This document shows positions 54,921 through 63,641 of a DNA stretch of 64,000 nucleotides, in pieces (within the stretch, counting starts at the first letter, position 1; each line of letters starts with the position of its first letter). A program made the position numbers and the translations under genes. This DNA comes from Bradyrhizobium sp. 195 (GTDB lineage: Bacteria > Pseudomonadota > Alphaproteobacteria > Rhizobiales > Xanthobacteraceae): the NCBI RefSeq assembly GCF_023101665.1, contig NZ_CP082162.1, positions 537,651-601,650 on the forward strand. Reading direction: 5' to 3'. Below the pieces are notes generated by a model. It had not been told where the DNA came from. It did no database searches and worked only from the letters and a program-made list of their open reading frames with translations.

Positions 54921-55922
54921 GCCTTCCTCCTGCTCTCCTAAGCCCCCGGCGGCCGGGAGAGCCGGCTTCGGAGCGCTTTTCACGTCATCCGTTACCGGTC
55001 AGTCAGCAGCAGGCAGGAACAAGCCGTGCCGGCACCGACGGGCACCAACAAACAGAGTCATCAGTGTCGACAATTGTACGCGGCTAGTCGCTGGGCTGGG
55101 TTTCTGTCGCAGCCTGTCGCGATTTGGCTTCGTGAAGTAGGCTTCCTCCCCAAAACGCTCGAGAGCGTTGATTTTGGGGCTAGTCTGCGTTGAGGCGGCG
55201 CTGGCCGACAAATGAGAACTTTGCAAGCATCGATGAGTCGCATTCACTCATCGGCGAACTGTCAGCCACGGCTTCGTTGATTGGTCCTCCCATTCAGAAT
55301 GCTTGCCCGGACGTACCCGCCGTGGTCGGGACCAAAACCCTGAGCCAGCCGGGTCAGTTGTACGGCCCTATGAAAGCGTTGATGCCGCTTTGGCTCGTTC
55401 GCGGTTTCGAACTGCTGGCTGGCACCGTATGATCCTTGAGCAACTGCCGAGCGGACCGCATCTCGGACCTCTCGCAAACTCGTGGCCACGGCACGATGCC
55501 ATGCCTTCGCAAGATCAAGGGCATGCCGAAAGTCTCGCGGCTCACTTCGTCTGGGCGCAGCAGGTCAACCTGGCCAGCACGGTTCTTCGCCGCAAGTGAC
55601 CCGCGGTCGGCGACGAAATCCCATTTTCGGACGTTGCTCAGACCGTAGGTTTGGGTCCAGAACGAGAAGGAAGCCCGTATTTTTCAAAGGGGATTGACTG
55701 AAACTCTCTCCGCCATGTCACATCGATAGCGGCAACTGAGGTCACGAGGAGGTCCTCTGTCGCCCTTCGACTCGACGGCACACTGGATAGGAGCGCACTG
55801 TGGTCATGCCTGCGGACAAAATCGAGAATGCGATCATTGTCGATGACCCCGGCTTGGCAAGCTCATGGTTAAGCCGCCGACCTTAGGTCGCTGGTTGCCG
55901 ACCCAAACGGCTGTTCTAGACA
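54921..55922. other. One kilobase with no recognisable gene
   Basis: Several open frames cross this stretch on both strands but none has coherent codon bias or a known product. A hairpin at 55148-55179 is the only clear structure. It separates the broken binding-protein gene from the conjugation module and may be an old recombination boundary. Confidence 0.5.
55148..55179. repeat. Long imperfect inverted repeat
   Basis: CCCCAAAA (55148-55155) and TTTTGGGG (55172-55179) enclose CGCTC-GA-GAGCG (55156-55167) plus TTGA. The inner part extends to the palindrome AACGCTC-GA-GAGCGTT. There is no T-run beyond the stem. It could be a recombination or binding site. Confidence 0.5.
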
Positions 55923-56651
55923 TCAAGGGAGCAATTTTTGCCGAAGCGCGAGGGCCACTGCGTGCGAAAGAGTTAGCGCAGCAAGATTTCGCCTGGCGTT
56001 GTCCAGATGAAACTTTACGCCTCGCGGTTTAATACCGAGAAGCGCCGCAATATCCTGCATCGTCTTGCCATCAGAGATCCAAGCGAGACACTGCCGTTCG
56101 CGCTGTGTGAGTGAGCTTTCCATCCCGCCCACTATTGATGCGCGTCCGATCCTGGCACTCACATGGGCATGGTAGTTGAGAGCCACCGTTTCCAACATGT
56201 CTTGCGAGGTCTCGATGAAACGGTCGAGTCCAAGGCTGCGGTCGTCCACCGCCAAGGTGAACGCCGCGAACTGGTTTTGACTTGAGGGAATGCGAACCGT
56301 CAGGCCGGTCCTGATCTTGAAGCTGAGTGCATCGTCAAACAGACGGCGTTCTTTCGTCGACTTTGCGCTTCGCGCCTCACGCCCATCCCACAGGAACATC
56401 CGCCTTGTGTTTCGCGGCTCCTGAAGAACGGGATCGATGCTGTCGTATCCTTCCCGAAAGTAGTGGCGGGTCCAACTCTTCGGATAGGACGAGATCAGCT
56501 TAGGACCATTCGCGCGGTGGCCAAGATAGGCGAACCAGCGAAAGCCCAATGCATGCGCGGTTCGCTCCGCGACGCGTCTAAAATCATCTTCCGTTTGGGC
56601 AGAGTGAAGACAATCGACGAATTCATCACATGCTCGTTTGGCTTCTTTCAT
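55923..56651 (-). CDS. LuxR/TraR-family quorum-sensing regulator
   Basis: 242 aa. An autoinducer-binding domain (about residues 10-165, with FRWFAYLGHR, WTRHYFREGYDSIDPVL and FAAFTLAVDDR) is followed by a GerE-type HTH (about 175-240: SLTQRERQCLAWISDGKTMQ ... KPRGVKFHLDNARRNLA). It would bind an acyl-homoserine lactone and switch on transfer genes. The divergent luxI is broken, so it may respond only to signal made elsewhere or by another copy. The frame is intact. Confidence 0.92.
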   Translation of the reverse strand: MKEAKRACDEFVDCLHSAQTEDDFRRVAERTAHALGFRWFAYLGHRANGPKLISSYPKSWTRHYFREGYDSIDPVLQEPRNTRRMFLWDGREARSAKSTKERRLFDDALSFKIRTGLTVRIPSSQNQFAAFTLAVDDRSLGLDRFIETSQDMLETVALNYHAHVSARIGRASIVGGMESSLTQRERQCLAWISDGKTMQDIAALLGIKPRGVKFHLDNARRNLAALTLSHAVALALRQKLLP

Positions 56652-56888
56652 CGCACCCCCTTTAGAACTTTTCTGGTACCCAAAAGCGGCAACCGCGCAA
56701 CATTCGCGCGCTGCGTGTGGCGTGTATTGGCGCCTTGCGGCAGCTTTGCGGCAGGAACAACTCGATATCGCTCTGTCCGAACTACAGCATCAACGCGAAC
56801 TTACGACGGGGCAGAACAACCTCTGACTGCGGCCGCCCAAAGAAACACTTTCCTCCGTTTCTCGACTTTAAGGAATTCCATTCCCTGC

Positions 56889-56906
56889 ACTGTCAGATCT
56901 GTGGGC
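56889..56906. promoter_or_regulatory. Possible lux/tra box
   Basis: ACTGTCAGATCTGTGGGC contains the perfect octamer CAGATCTG, the same core as the TraR box. The flanks do not extend the dyad. It sits between divergent luxR and luxI, about 170 bases before luxI. A nearby AAACT-TACAC-AGTTT palindrome (56910-56924) may also matter. Confidence 0.4.
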
Positions 56907-57072
56907 CACAAACTTACACAGTTTCCAAAGTGCGCGCGATGATGATCACGCCTGCGAATGCGGTTCGCGACCCAACAGAACCATGACGTCCTGTCAGAAG
57001 TGACAGCGCAACGCCGTGACCGCGCCTGCTCTGTTGAGCTCGAAGCTGTGATTCGTAAGCGAGAGGTTAAGA

Positions 57073-57652
57073 ATGAAGGTCATTGCGCGCACGCGTATGG
57101 CGCTCCTGCACGACTCTGAACTGACAATGGGAATGCACCGTCTGCGAGGGCGCGTGTTTAAGGAGCGGCTTGACTGGGATGTCTCTGTCACAGGCGGACT
57201 GGAGATCGATCAGTACGACGCACTCAACCCGACTTATCTTTTGGTGATCGAGCAGCGCGCAGTTGTCGGCTGTGTTCGCTTGCTGCCCACCACTGGGGCC
57301 AACATGCTGGCCCACACGTTCTCGTTTTTGCGTTGATACCAAGAACGTTGCGGCGACAGCCGAGAACGGCTTGCGGGAAGCGACCTTCCTGCTCTTTGCC
57401 GCAATGATCGAATGGGGCCAGCAGCGCGACCTGCAGGCGATCGCGACCGTCACTGATCTTCGCATGGAGCGCATCCTGCGCCGGGCCGGATGGCAACTCA
57501 ATCGCCTCGGCGAGCCACGTCAAATCGGAGCCACCACGGCTGTCGCTGGGCTACTACCAGTCACGGATGACGCGCTCGGGGCGATCCGGGCGGCCGGCAA
57601 GATTGCTAAGCTGGCAATTGATGCTCCGTCAAGCACGGCGCTCGCGGCATAG
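57073..57652 (+). pseudogene. Acyl-homoserine lactone synthase (LuxI/TraI type) with internal deletion
   Basis: The N-terminal half is readable from MKVIARTRMALLHDSELTMG through RLDWDVSVTGGLEIDQYD and VVGCVRLLPTTGANMLAHTF, with the Arg/Trp/Asp residues of the family. At about 57320 the frame shifts, and the protein resumes as SRFCVDTKNVAATAENG and on to 57652. LuxI proteins have about 20 residues between the MLxxxF and SRFCVD segments that are absent here, so an out-of-frame deletion removed the substrate loop. Signal synthesis from this gene is very unlikely. It lies directly upstream of virB1. Confidence 0.85.
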
Positions 57653-57697
57653 CGTCGCGTCTCCAGCTCCCCAAAATATTAAAGAGGCTTTTCAGCA

Positions 57698-58264
57698 ATG
57701 GATCCAGCTGCTTTCGTAGCTCTGGTCGAACAGTGCGCCCCGACGCCGGACTTGGTGCGGCCGCTGACGACGATTGTGCGGCAGGCGAGCTCGTTCGAGC
57801 CGCTGCTCATCACAATTCGGGCGCGCAAACCCGTTCCGATTCAGGCAAGTAATCGTGAGGAAGCGATTCAGCTCGCGACTGAGGCCATCGCCACCGGCCA
57901 GCCGGTCCGCGCCGGTCTTGCTCAACTGGATGCCAAGGAAACCAAGCAGGCCGGGCTGACGACCACCACGACCTTCGACGCCTGCAAGCACATCGCGGGC
58001 CTCAGCAGATTGTTTGAGGCCCGATTGCAAGCAGCAAACGTGAACGCCTCGGGCCGCGATCAGGCCATTGCCAGCGTCGTCGCGAGTTTCGCGGCCGAAG
58101 CGCCCCAAGCAACTCCCGAGCCCCGAACGCCGCCGGGCGATGCTGACATTTCCACCCGCGAGACCCCGAAAATCAACACGCCAGCTCCCTCCATCAGGGA
58201 GCGTCCGAACTGGGATGTCTATCGCTCGGGCCTCGGCACGTCAGCCTTCGTCTATGAGCGATGA
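57698..58264 (+). CDS. virB1: VirB1-like transglycosylase with the catalytic Glu replaced
   Basis: 188 aa. The lysozyme-like SLT fold is visible: TTIVRQASSFEPLLITI, VRAGLAQLDAKETKQAGLT and FDACKHIAGLSRLFEARL match the family blocks IVxQESsFxPLxI, GLxQxN and FDPCxNL. The usual catalytic Glu before Ser is Ala here (RQASSFEP), one base change from GAG to GCG. The tail (NWDVYRSGLGTSAFVYE) is typical of VirB1 in conjugative islands. No signal peptide is visible. It may be a structural, enzymatically dead member. It heads the T4SS operon. Confidence 0.8.
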   Translation: MDPAAFVALVEQCAPTPDLVRPLTTIVRQASSFEPLLITIRARKPVPIQASNREEAIQLATEAIATGQPVRAGLAQLDAKETKQAGLTTTTTFDACKHIAGLSRLFEARLQAANVNASGRDQAIASVVASFAAEAPQATPEPRTPPGDADISTRETPKINTPAPSIRERPNWDVYRSGLGTSAFVYER

Positions 58265-58342
58265 GGAATTCTTTTGTTCTGTCTCAATTCAACACCGCGG
58301 TCCGGGATGGTCCGGCTGCACTGCAATCGGAGCCCAATCGGC

Positions 58343-58639
58343 ATGACTTCTCTTCTTAAACACTCCGCTGCCCTCTTTTGCATGGGAGCCGTCCTCAGCA
58401 TCGCCTTGGTTGAACCCGCTTTGGCGCAGACCGCGAACATCGAAGGCGTGCTGCAGAACATCGTCAACATGCTAACCGGTAACGTCGCGCGCCTGCTGGC
58501 GACGCTGGCGGTCATCATCGTCGGCATCGCCTGGATGTTCGGCTATCTCGACCTGCGCAAGGCCGCCTACGTCGTGCTCGGTGTCGCCATCACGTTTGGC
58601 GCCTCCGAGGTGGTCTCGACCTTGACCGGGGGGCGTTGA
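58343..58639 (+). CDS. virB2: VirB2/TrbC-type pilin
   Basis: 98 aa from the ATG at 58343. A long signal sequence (to about residue 29, SIALVEPALAQ) precedes two hydrophobic helices (LARLLATLAVIIVGIAWMFG region and AAYVVLGVAITFGASEVV), the standard T4SS major pilin plan. Its stop overlaps the virB3 start (TGATG). Confidence 0.88.
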   Translation: MTSLLKHSAALFCMGAVLSIALVEPALAQTANIEGVLQNIVNMLTGNVARLLATLAVIIVGIAWMFGYLDLRKAAYVVLGVAITFGASEVVSTLTGGR

Positions 58640-58977
58640 TGAATGAGGCCGTGCGTCTCACGGAGGACACTTTGTTCCTCGCCTGCACGCGACCTGCCAT
58701 GGTCGCCGGCGTCACCATGGAAGCCATGGCGCTCAACGTGATGTTTTCCTGCATCCTGTTCCTGGTGGCTGGGAGCATCATCTACGGTCTGGTCGCCATC
58801 CCGATCCATGGTCTTTGCCGCATCATCTGCCGGCACGACCCCAACATGTTCCGGATCCTGCTCGCCTGGATCGAAACCCGCGGACGCACGCGCAACGCGT
58901 CATTCTGGGGCGGATCGTCCTGCACGCCGCTCAAGCTCATCCGGCGATATCGAATACGAGACCTTGGTTATGCGTAA
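58639..58977 (+). CDS. virB3: VirB3 inner-membrane protein
   Basis: 112 aa. One or two membrane helices (about residues 22-58, MEAMALNVMFSCILFLVAGS) follow the MNEAVRLTEDTLFLACTRPA start common to VirB3. It has a conserved-style FWGGSSCTPLKLIRRYR end. It helps to place the pilus machinery at VirB4. It overlaps virB4 by eight bases. Confidence 0.87.
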   Translation: MNEAVRLTEDTLFLACTRPAMVAGVTMEAMALNVMFSCILFLVAGSIIYGLVAIPIHGLCRIICRHDPNMFRILLAWIETRGRTRNASFWGGSSCTPLKLIRRYRIRDLGYA

Positions 58978-61336
58978 CGCAGCGCTCAAAACCCGGGAGA
59001 TCGGGCCCGATGTTTACCTACCGTTCGGCCGGCACGTCACCGATACGGTGATCAGTCTCACGACGCGGGCCTTGCTGACGGTGATCCGGCTCGACGGCAC
59101 CTCGTTCGAGACCGCCGAGACGGCGAATCTGAACGACCTGCACGCCAAGCTGAACCTCACCCTGCGCAATGTTGCGGACCCGCGGCTGGCGCTCTGGACC
59201 CATCTGGTGCGACGCCGGACATCAGACTATCCGGACGGTGCGTTCCGATCGACATTTGCCGAGGCGCTCGACGCGCAATATCGCGACCGGCTCCGCAAGG
59301 CCGCGCTGTTTCGCAACGATCTCTATCTGACGCTGGTTTGGCATCCCGGTCGCACCCCCGCCGACGCGGCGGCCGCGTTCTTCAAGCGGCTTGGCCGGAG
59401 TGCTGCGGCTTCCCTCGAGGTCGACGGCGGCGCCATCAAGCGGCTCAACGATGCCGCCCGCGATATGGTCGCGGCATTGGAGCGCTACGGCGCCCATGCT
59501 CTCGGATTGAGTGAGCGTGATGGCATCGTATTCTCAGAGCCAATGGAGCTGCTCCATACCGTCGCCTCCGGCGAGTGGATGCCAATGCCATTGCCGCAAG
59601 GGCCAATAGGCCCCGCGCTCTATACAAACCGCGTCATCTTCGGCCGTGAGGCCATCGAAATTCGCAGCGCGGGTGGGTCGCGGTTCGCTGGCATGTTTGG
59701 GCTTAAGGAATATCCGGCGTCCACAAGGCCTGGCCTGTTGAACGCGCTGCTTTCCGTACCTTTCGAGGTCATCCTCACGCAGTCCTTGGCGTTTTTGTCG
59801 AAAGCCGACGCCAAGACTGTCCTGACGCGCAAGCAGAATCAGCTGGTCTCGGCTCAGGATCCGGCGGCCTCGCAGGTCGATGAGCTCTCTGACGCGCTCG
59901 ACGATCTCGAATCCAACAGGTTCGTGCTTGGAGATCACCACCTGTCGCTGCTGATCCACGCCGAGACGCCTTCGCAGCTACAGGATCACATGAGCGTGGC
60001 GCGGCGCGCATTGGCCGACGCGGGTGCCGTGGTGGCGCGCGAGGATCTCGGCCTTGAAGCGGCTTATTGGGCCCAACTCCCGGGACTGTTCAAGTATCGG
60101 GCGCGAACTGGGGCGATCAGCTCGCGCAATTTCGCGGCACTTTCTCCGTTTCACACCTATTCCACCGGAAAGCCGGCCGGCAACCATTGGGGACCGGCGG
60201 TAGCGATGCTCAAGACCGCGTCCGGCTCGCCGTTCTATTTCTCCTTCCATCATGGCGACCTCGGCAACACGTTCATCTGCGGCCCCTCCGGGTCCGGCAA
60301 GACCGTCGTGCAGAACTTCCTGCTGTCGCAAGCCGAGCGGCTCGGCGCCACTTACGTCTTCTTCGACAAGGATCGCGGCGCCGAGATTTTCGTCCGTGCC
60401 GCTGGGGGCACCTATCTGACACTCCACAACGGCGTTGCGACCGGCTGCGCGCCGCTCAAGGCGTTGGAGCTGACGCCAGCCAATCTTTCCTTCCTGGGCG
60501 ACCTTGTCCGGAAGCTCGTTACGCCAGAAGACCGCCCGCTGACCGTATCCGAGGAGGAGCGGATCGATTCGGGATTGCGAGCGCTTGGTCACCTGCGGCA
60601 GGCGGAGCGCTCGTTCGGGGCGCTGCGGGCCTTTCTCGGCCAGCAGGACCGCGAAGGCATTGGCGCCCGCTTGGAGCGATGGTGCCGAGGCGCTCCTTTC
60701 GGCTGGGTGCTCGATGGCGAGCACGACGCGATCGGCCTCGACGCCCGGTTCATCGGCTTCGACATGACCGATCTGCTGGATCATCCGACCGTTCGCACGC
60801 CGCTCATGATGTACCTGTTCCATCGTGTGGAGCGCCTGATCGATGGCCGGCGCCTGATCATCGACATCGACGAATTCTGGAAGGCGCTCGGCGACGAGGC
60901 ATTTCGTGATCTCGCCAACAACAAGCTGAAAACCATCCGCAAGCAGAACGGCGTCATGGTGTTCGGCACGCAGTCGCCGCGCGACGCGCTGGCCTCCCCG
61001 ATCGCACACACCATTGTCGAGCAGTGCCCCACGCAAATCTTCCTGCCCAACGCGCGGGGGACGCGCTCGGACTATGTCGACGGCTTCCATCTGACCGACA
61101 CCGAATTCCGCCTGATCAAGGAGGAGCTGGCGCCCGAAAGCCGACGGTTTCTCATCAAGCAAGGCCACAACTCGGTGGTGGCAGAACTTGATCTCGGCGG
61201 CTTCGACGATGCACTCGCCGTGTTGTCCGGACGGACGGAGACGGTTGAACTGCTCGACCGCGTTCGCGCCGAAGTCGGCGACGATCCGGCCCAATGGCTG
61301 CCGGCATTTCACGCGGAACGGAGGACAATCCGATGA
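58970..61336 (+). CDS. virB4: VirB4 ATPase of the type IV secretion system
   Basis: 788 aa from the ATG at 58970. Walker A GPSGSGKT at residues 438-445, Walker B-like LIIDIDEFWKALGD, and the VMVFGTQSPRDALASPIAHT segment are typical of VirB4. It powers pilus assembly and substrate transfer. Its stop overlaps virB5 (ATGA). No frameshift was found across its 2.4 kb, in contrast to luxI just upstream. Confidence 0.95.
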   Translation: MRNAALKTREIGPDVYLPFGRHVTDTVISLTTRALLTVIRLDGTSFETAETANLNDLHAKLNLTLRNVADPRLALWTHLVRRRTSDYPDGAFRSTFAEALDAQYRDRLRKAALFRNDLYLTLVWHPGRTPADAAAAFFKRLGRSAAASLEVDGGAIKRLNDAARDMVAALERYGAHALGLSERDGIVFSEPMELLHTVASGEWMPMPLPQGPIGPALYTNRVIFGREAIEIRSAGGSRFAGMFGLKEYPASTRPGLLNALLSVPFEVILTQSLAFLSKADAKTVLTRKQNQLVSAQDPAASQVDELSDALDDLESNRFVLGDHHLSLLIHAETPSQLQDHMSVARRALADAGAVVAREDLGLEAAYWAQLPGLFKYRARTGAISSRNFAALSPFHTYSTGKPAGNHWGPAVAMLKTASGSPFYFSFHHGDLGNTFICGPSGSGKTVVQNFLLSQAERLGATYVFFDKDRGAEIFVRAAGGTYLTLHNGVATGCAPLKALELTPANLSFLGDLVRKLVTPEDRPLTVSEEERIDSGLRALGHLRQAERSFGALRAFLGQQDREGIGARLERWCRGAPFGWVLDGEHDAIGLDARFIGFDMTDLLDHPTVRTPLMMYLFHRVERLIDGRRLIIDIDEFWKALGDEAFRDLANNKLKTIRKQNGVMVFGTQSPRDALASPIAHTIVEQCPTQIFLPNARGTRSDYVDGFHLTDTEFRLIKEELAPESRRFLIKQGHNSVVAELDLGGFDDALAVLSGRTETVELLDRVRAEVGDDPAQWLPAFHAERRTIR

Positions 61337-62055
61337 CGGCTCTGCGTATCCCGACGGTTCTCACATCCGTCTCAATCTTGACCCTCCTGATGGCCTCACC
61401 TGCAGGGGCGGAGATTGTGTTCGATCCCAGCGTCTATGCGCGGCAATTCGAGCAGCTGACGGAACTGAAGAAGCAGGTCGATACCCTGACGTCTCAGCTC
61501 AGGGTGGCTCAGGATCAACTGAACCAGGCCAAGCAACTCTATGACAGTTTCAACAAACGGACCAACGCTAACGAAATTGGCGCGCTCTTGAACACGCCGC
61601 AGTTCCGGAAAGTCCTGCCCCAACAGTTCTCCGACATCGAACGTCTCGTCGCGGGGCAGGGTGGCGGCAACTTCGCCGACGCGATGAACCATTATCTTTC
61701 GCAGAACCGCGCATATGCTGGCAACAGCGGCAATTCGTATTACCAGAGCGAGCTCGACCGGATTGCGCGGCAGATCGGCGCCAAGCACTCCATGGGCCAG
61801 GCAGTCTACGACACCGCCTCGCAGCGTATCGATGCACTCGAAGAACTGAGAACGCGCATCAGCTCCGCGACCGATGTCAAGGAGACGCTCGATCTGTCGG
61901 CGCGGCTGCAAGCCGAACAGGTCCTGCTGCAGAACGACGTGCTGCGGATGCAGGGTCTGGCGATGATCCAGCAGGCCCGCACCGACATGGACGGACAACG
62001 GAAGCGCGAGAAGCAACGCCAACTGGTCGATGAAATGAAGGCGGCGCTACAATGA
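61333..62055 (+). CDS. virB5: VirB5-like minor pilin
   Basis: 240 aa with a signal peptide (MASPAGAEIVFDPSVYARQF around the cleavage site). It is a helical coiled protein (LTELKKQVDTLTSQLRVAQD and similar), as in VirB5/TrbJ proteins, which sit at the pilus tip. Gene order (after virB4, before eexN and virB6) supports the call. Confidence 0.85.
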   Translation: MTALRIPTVLTSVSILTLLMASPAGAEIVFDPSVYARQFEQLTELKKQVDTLTSQLRVAQDQLNQAKQLYDSFNKRTNANEIGALLNTPQFRKVLPQQFSDIERLVAGQGGGNFADAMNHYLSQNRAYAGNSGNSYYQSELDRIARQIGAKHSMGQAVYDTASQRIDALEELRTRISSATDVKETLDLSARLQAEQVLLQNDVLRMQGLAMIQQARTDMDGQRKREKQRQLVDEMKAALQ

Positions 62056-62297
62056 CGATGAAGGCATCCATTCTGGTCATCGCCGTCACCGCTGCTCTTA
62101 CGGGCTGTAATGAAGCCGAGACGAGGCAGCAGACGAAGACCGTAGGCTGGTTTTTCGATCATCGGGACGAGCTTCAGGCAACGCTAAAGGCCTGCCGCGA
62201 TAACCCAGGTGAACGCAGGAACACGCCCGACTGCATCAACGCCAACGAAGCCCGCAAGAAGATCACCGTCCAAGAGATGAAAGACGCTCTGAAGTAG
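62052..62297 (+). CDS. eexN: EexN family entry-exclusion lipoprotein
   Basis: 81 aa. A lipobox LTGC puts the lipid on Cys19. The mature part has the EexN signature (TVGWFFDHRDELQATLKACR, then NTPDCINANEARKK). Such proteins block entry of a second copy of the element. It overlaps virB5 by four bases. Its presence shows that the operon belongs to a conjugative element and not to an effector system. Confidence 0.82.
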   Translation: MTMKASILVIAVTAALTGCNEAETRQQTKTVGWFFDHRDELQATLKACRDNPGERRNTPDCINANEARKKITVQEMKDALK

Positions 62298-62308
62298 GGA
62301 CCGCCGCG

Positions 62309-63295
62309 ATGGCCATAAACGTCTTCGACATTTTTCTGAAGGAATTCGAGCAGCCGATCACGACATTCGTGTCGACTTCGGCATCGAATCTTGCCTCCTA
62401 CATTGATGGTCCCCTCCGCACCGCCGTGATGCTTTATGTCATCCTCTACGGTTTTGCGGTGATGCGGGGCGCAATCTCCGAGCCGATCATGGAGTTTGCC
62501 TGGCGGGCGATGCGAATCGTGGTCGTTGTTATGCTCGCGACCAACTCGAGCGCATTCCAGCAATACGTCACGGGCCTGTTCTTCGATTCGTTGCCGAAGG
62601 AGATCGGCAATGCCTTGGCGGGAGCCGGACTGAACACCAATTCCGGAGCTCCGTTCGATCAGCTTCTTTCCAAAGGAATCGACGTCGCAAACAAGATCTA
62701 CGATCAAGCCGGAATAACCGACGTGGCTCCGGCACTAATTGCCGCCATTCTCCTGATCTTTGTGGCGGTGGGCTCCTTCTTGCAGTTTGCCATCCTGCTC
62801 TATGCCAAGGTCGGTCTGGGCGTCGTGATCGCACTCGGGCCGCTCTTCATTGCACTTGGATTATTTGAGGCGACGCGGCCGTTTACGGAAGCCTGGCTTC
62901 GGCAGGTCGCGAACTTCGTGATCCTCCTGGTCCTGGTGGTCGCTCTGGTCGGATTAATGTTAACGACCGTTACGGGCTTCATCGACAGGTTTGCAGCAAA
63001 CGCAGGCACGTCCGGCGAGATGGTGGTGGCCGCGGTCGCGATCAGCGCGGTGCTCGGCCTGTCCGGTTACATCTCGCTTCAACTGCCGATCATCGCAGGC
63101 GGCCTCGCCGGGGGAGGTGCCTCGCTCGCAAGCCGGCTGGTCACGAGCCCCATGATTGCCAATGCCACGGCCGCGGCCAGCGGCGCTTATGCCGGCGCCC
63201 GCTGGTCGGCCAGCCGCGGTCTCGACGCACTAAGAGCGAGCCGGCAAGGCGGCAGTATGCGGCGCACCCGATCGCCGGGAACCACGGCCGCGTAA
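62309..63295 (+). CDS. virB6: VirB6 channel protein
   Basis: 328 aa with five or six membrane helices (for example LRTAVMLYVILYGFAVMRGA, LIAAILLIFVAVGSFLQFAI and QVANFVILLVLVVALVGLML) and the VirB6 segment GLGVVIALGPLFIALGLFEA. A Gly/Ala/Ser/Arg-rich cytoplasmic tail follows. It forms part of the inner-membrane translocation channel. Confidence 0.9.
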   Translation: MAINVFDIFLKEFEQPITTFVSTSASNLASYIDGPLRTAVMLYVILYGFAVMRGAISEPIMEFAWRAMRIVVVVMLATNSSAFQQYVTGLFFDSLPKEIGNALAGAGLNTNSGAPFDQLLSKGIDVANKIYDQAGITDVAPALIAAILLIFVAVGSFLQFAILLYAKVGLGVVIALGPLFIALGLFEATRPFTEAWLRQVANFVILLVLVVALVGLMLTTVTGFIDRFAANAGTSGEMVVAAVAISAVLGLSGYISLQLPIIAGGLAGGGASLASRLVTSPMIANATAAASGAYAGARWSASRGLDALRASRQGGSMRRTRSPGTTAA

Positions 63296-63340
63296 GCAGT
63301 CATCGTCGGAACGAGAATGACAGACAGGGGCATCAGAACG

Positions 63341-63640
63341 ATGTGGCGTCGACTATTCATCATCTGCGTCATCGGATCCCAGCTTGGCGGCTGCGCGATC
63401 TGGTCAAAGGGACCGCCGTCATGTGATGGCCAGGCCCGGCGGCCGCTCAATCGTTCGCTTTGGGATTGGGAGACCGGCACGCCGCTGGCCACGCCAGAGC
63501 CGCCGATCCCGCCGTCCGCGCCGGCACCAGTCATCCGAAAAGGCCAGACCAGCCCGGCAGTGCCTTCCATGCAACTCGCTGCGTCGGACCAGCGCGCTGA
63601 CATAACAGCCTCTTACCGCGCTTGCGGCAAGGAGGCGTGA
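63341..63640 (+). CDS. virB7: VirB7-type lipoprotein
   Basis: 99 aa from the ATG at 63341. Lipobox LGGC puts the lipid on Cys18. A Pro-rich mature region follows (PLATPEPPIPPSAPAPVIRK). Placement between virB6 and virB8 fits VirB7, which anchors the outer-membrane core. The sequence is too short and variable to be certain. An earlier ATG at 63317 adds eight residues. Confidence 0.72.
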   Translation: MWRRLFIICVIGSQLGGCAIWSKGPPSCDGQARRPLNRSLWDWETGTPLATPEPPIPPSAPAPVIRKGQTSPAVPSMQLAASDQRADITASYRACGKEA

Positions 63641-63641
63641 G

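Noticed and set aside
55262..55545. Possible transposase fragments on the minus strand
   Set aside because: Translated frames show no DDE, HTH or other transposase motif, and no terminal repeats were found.
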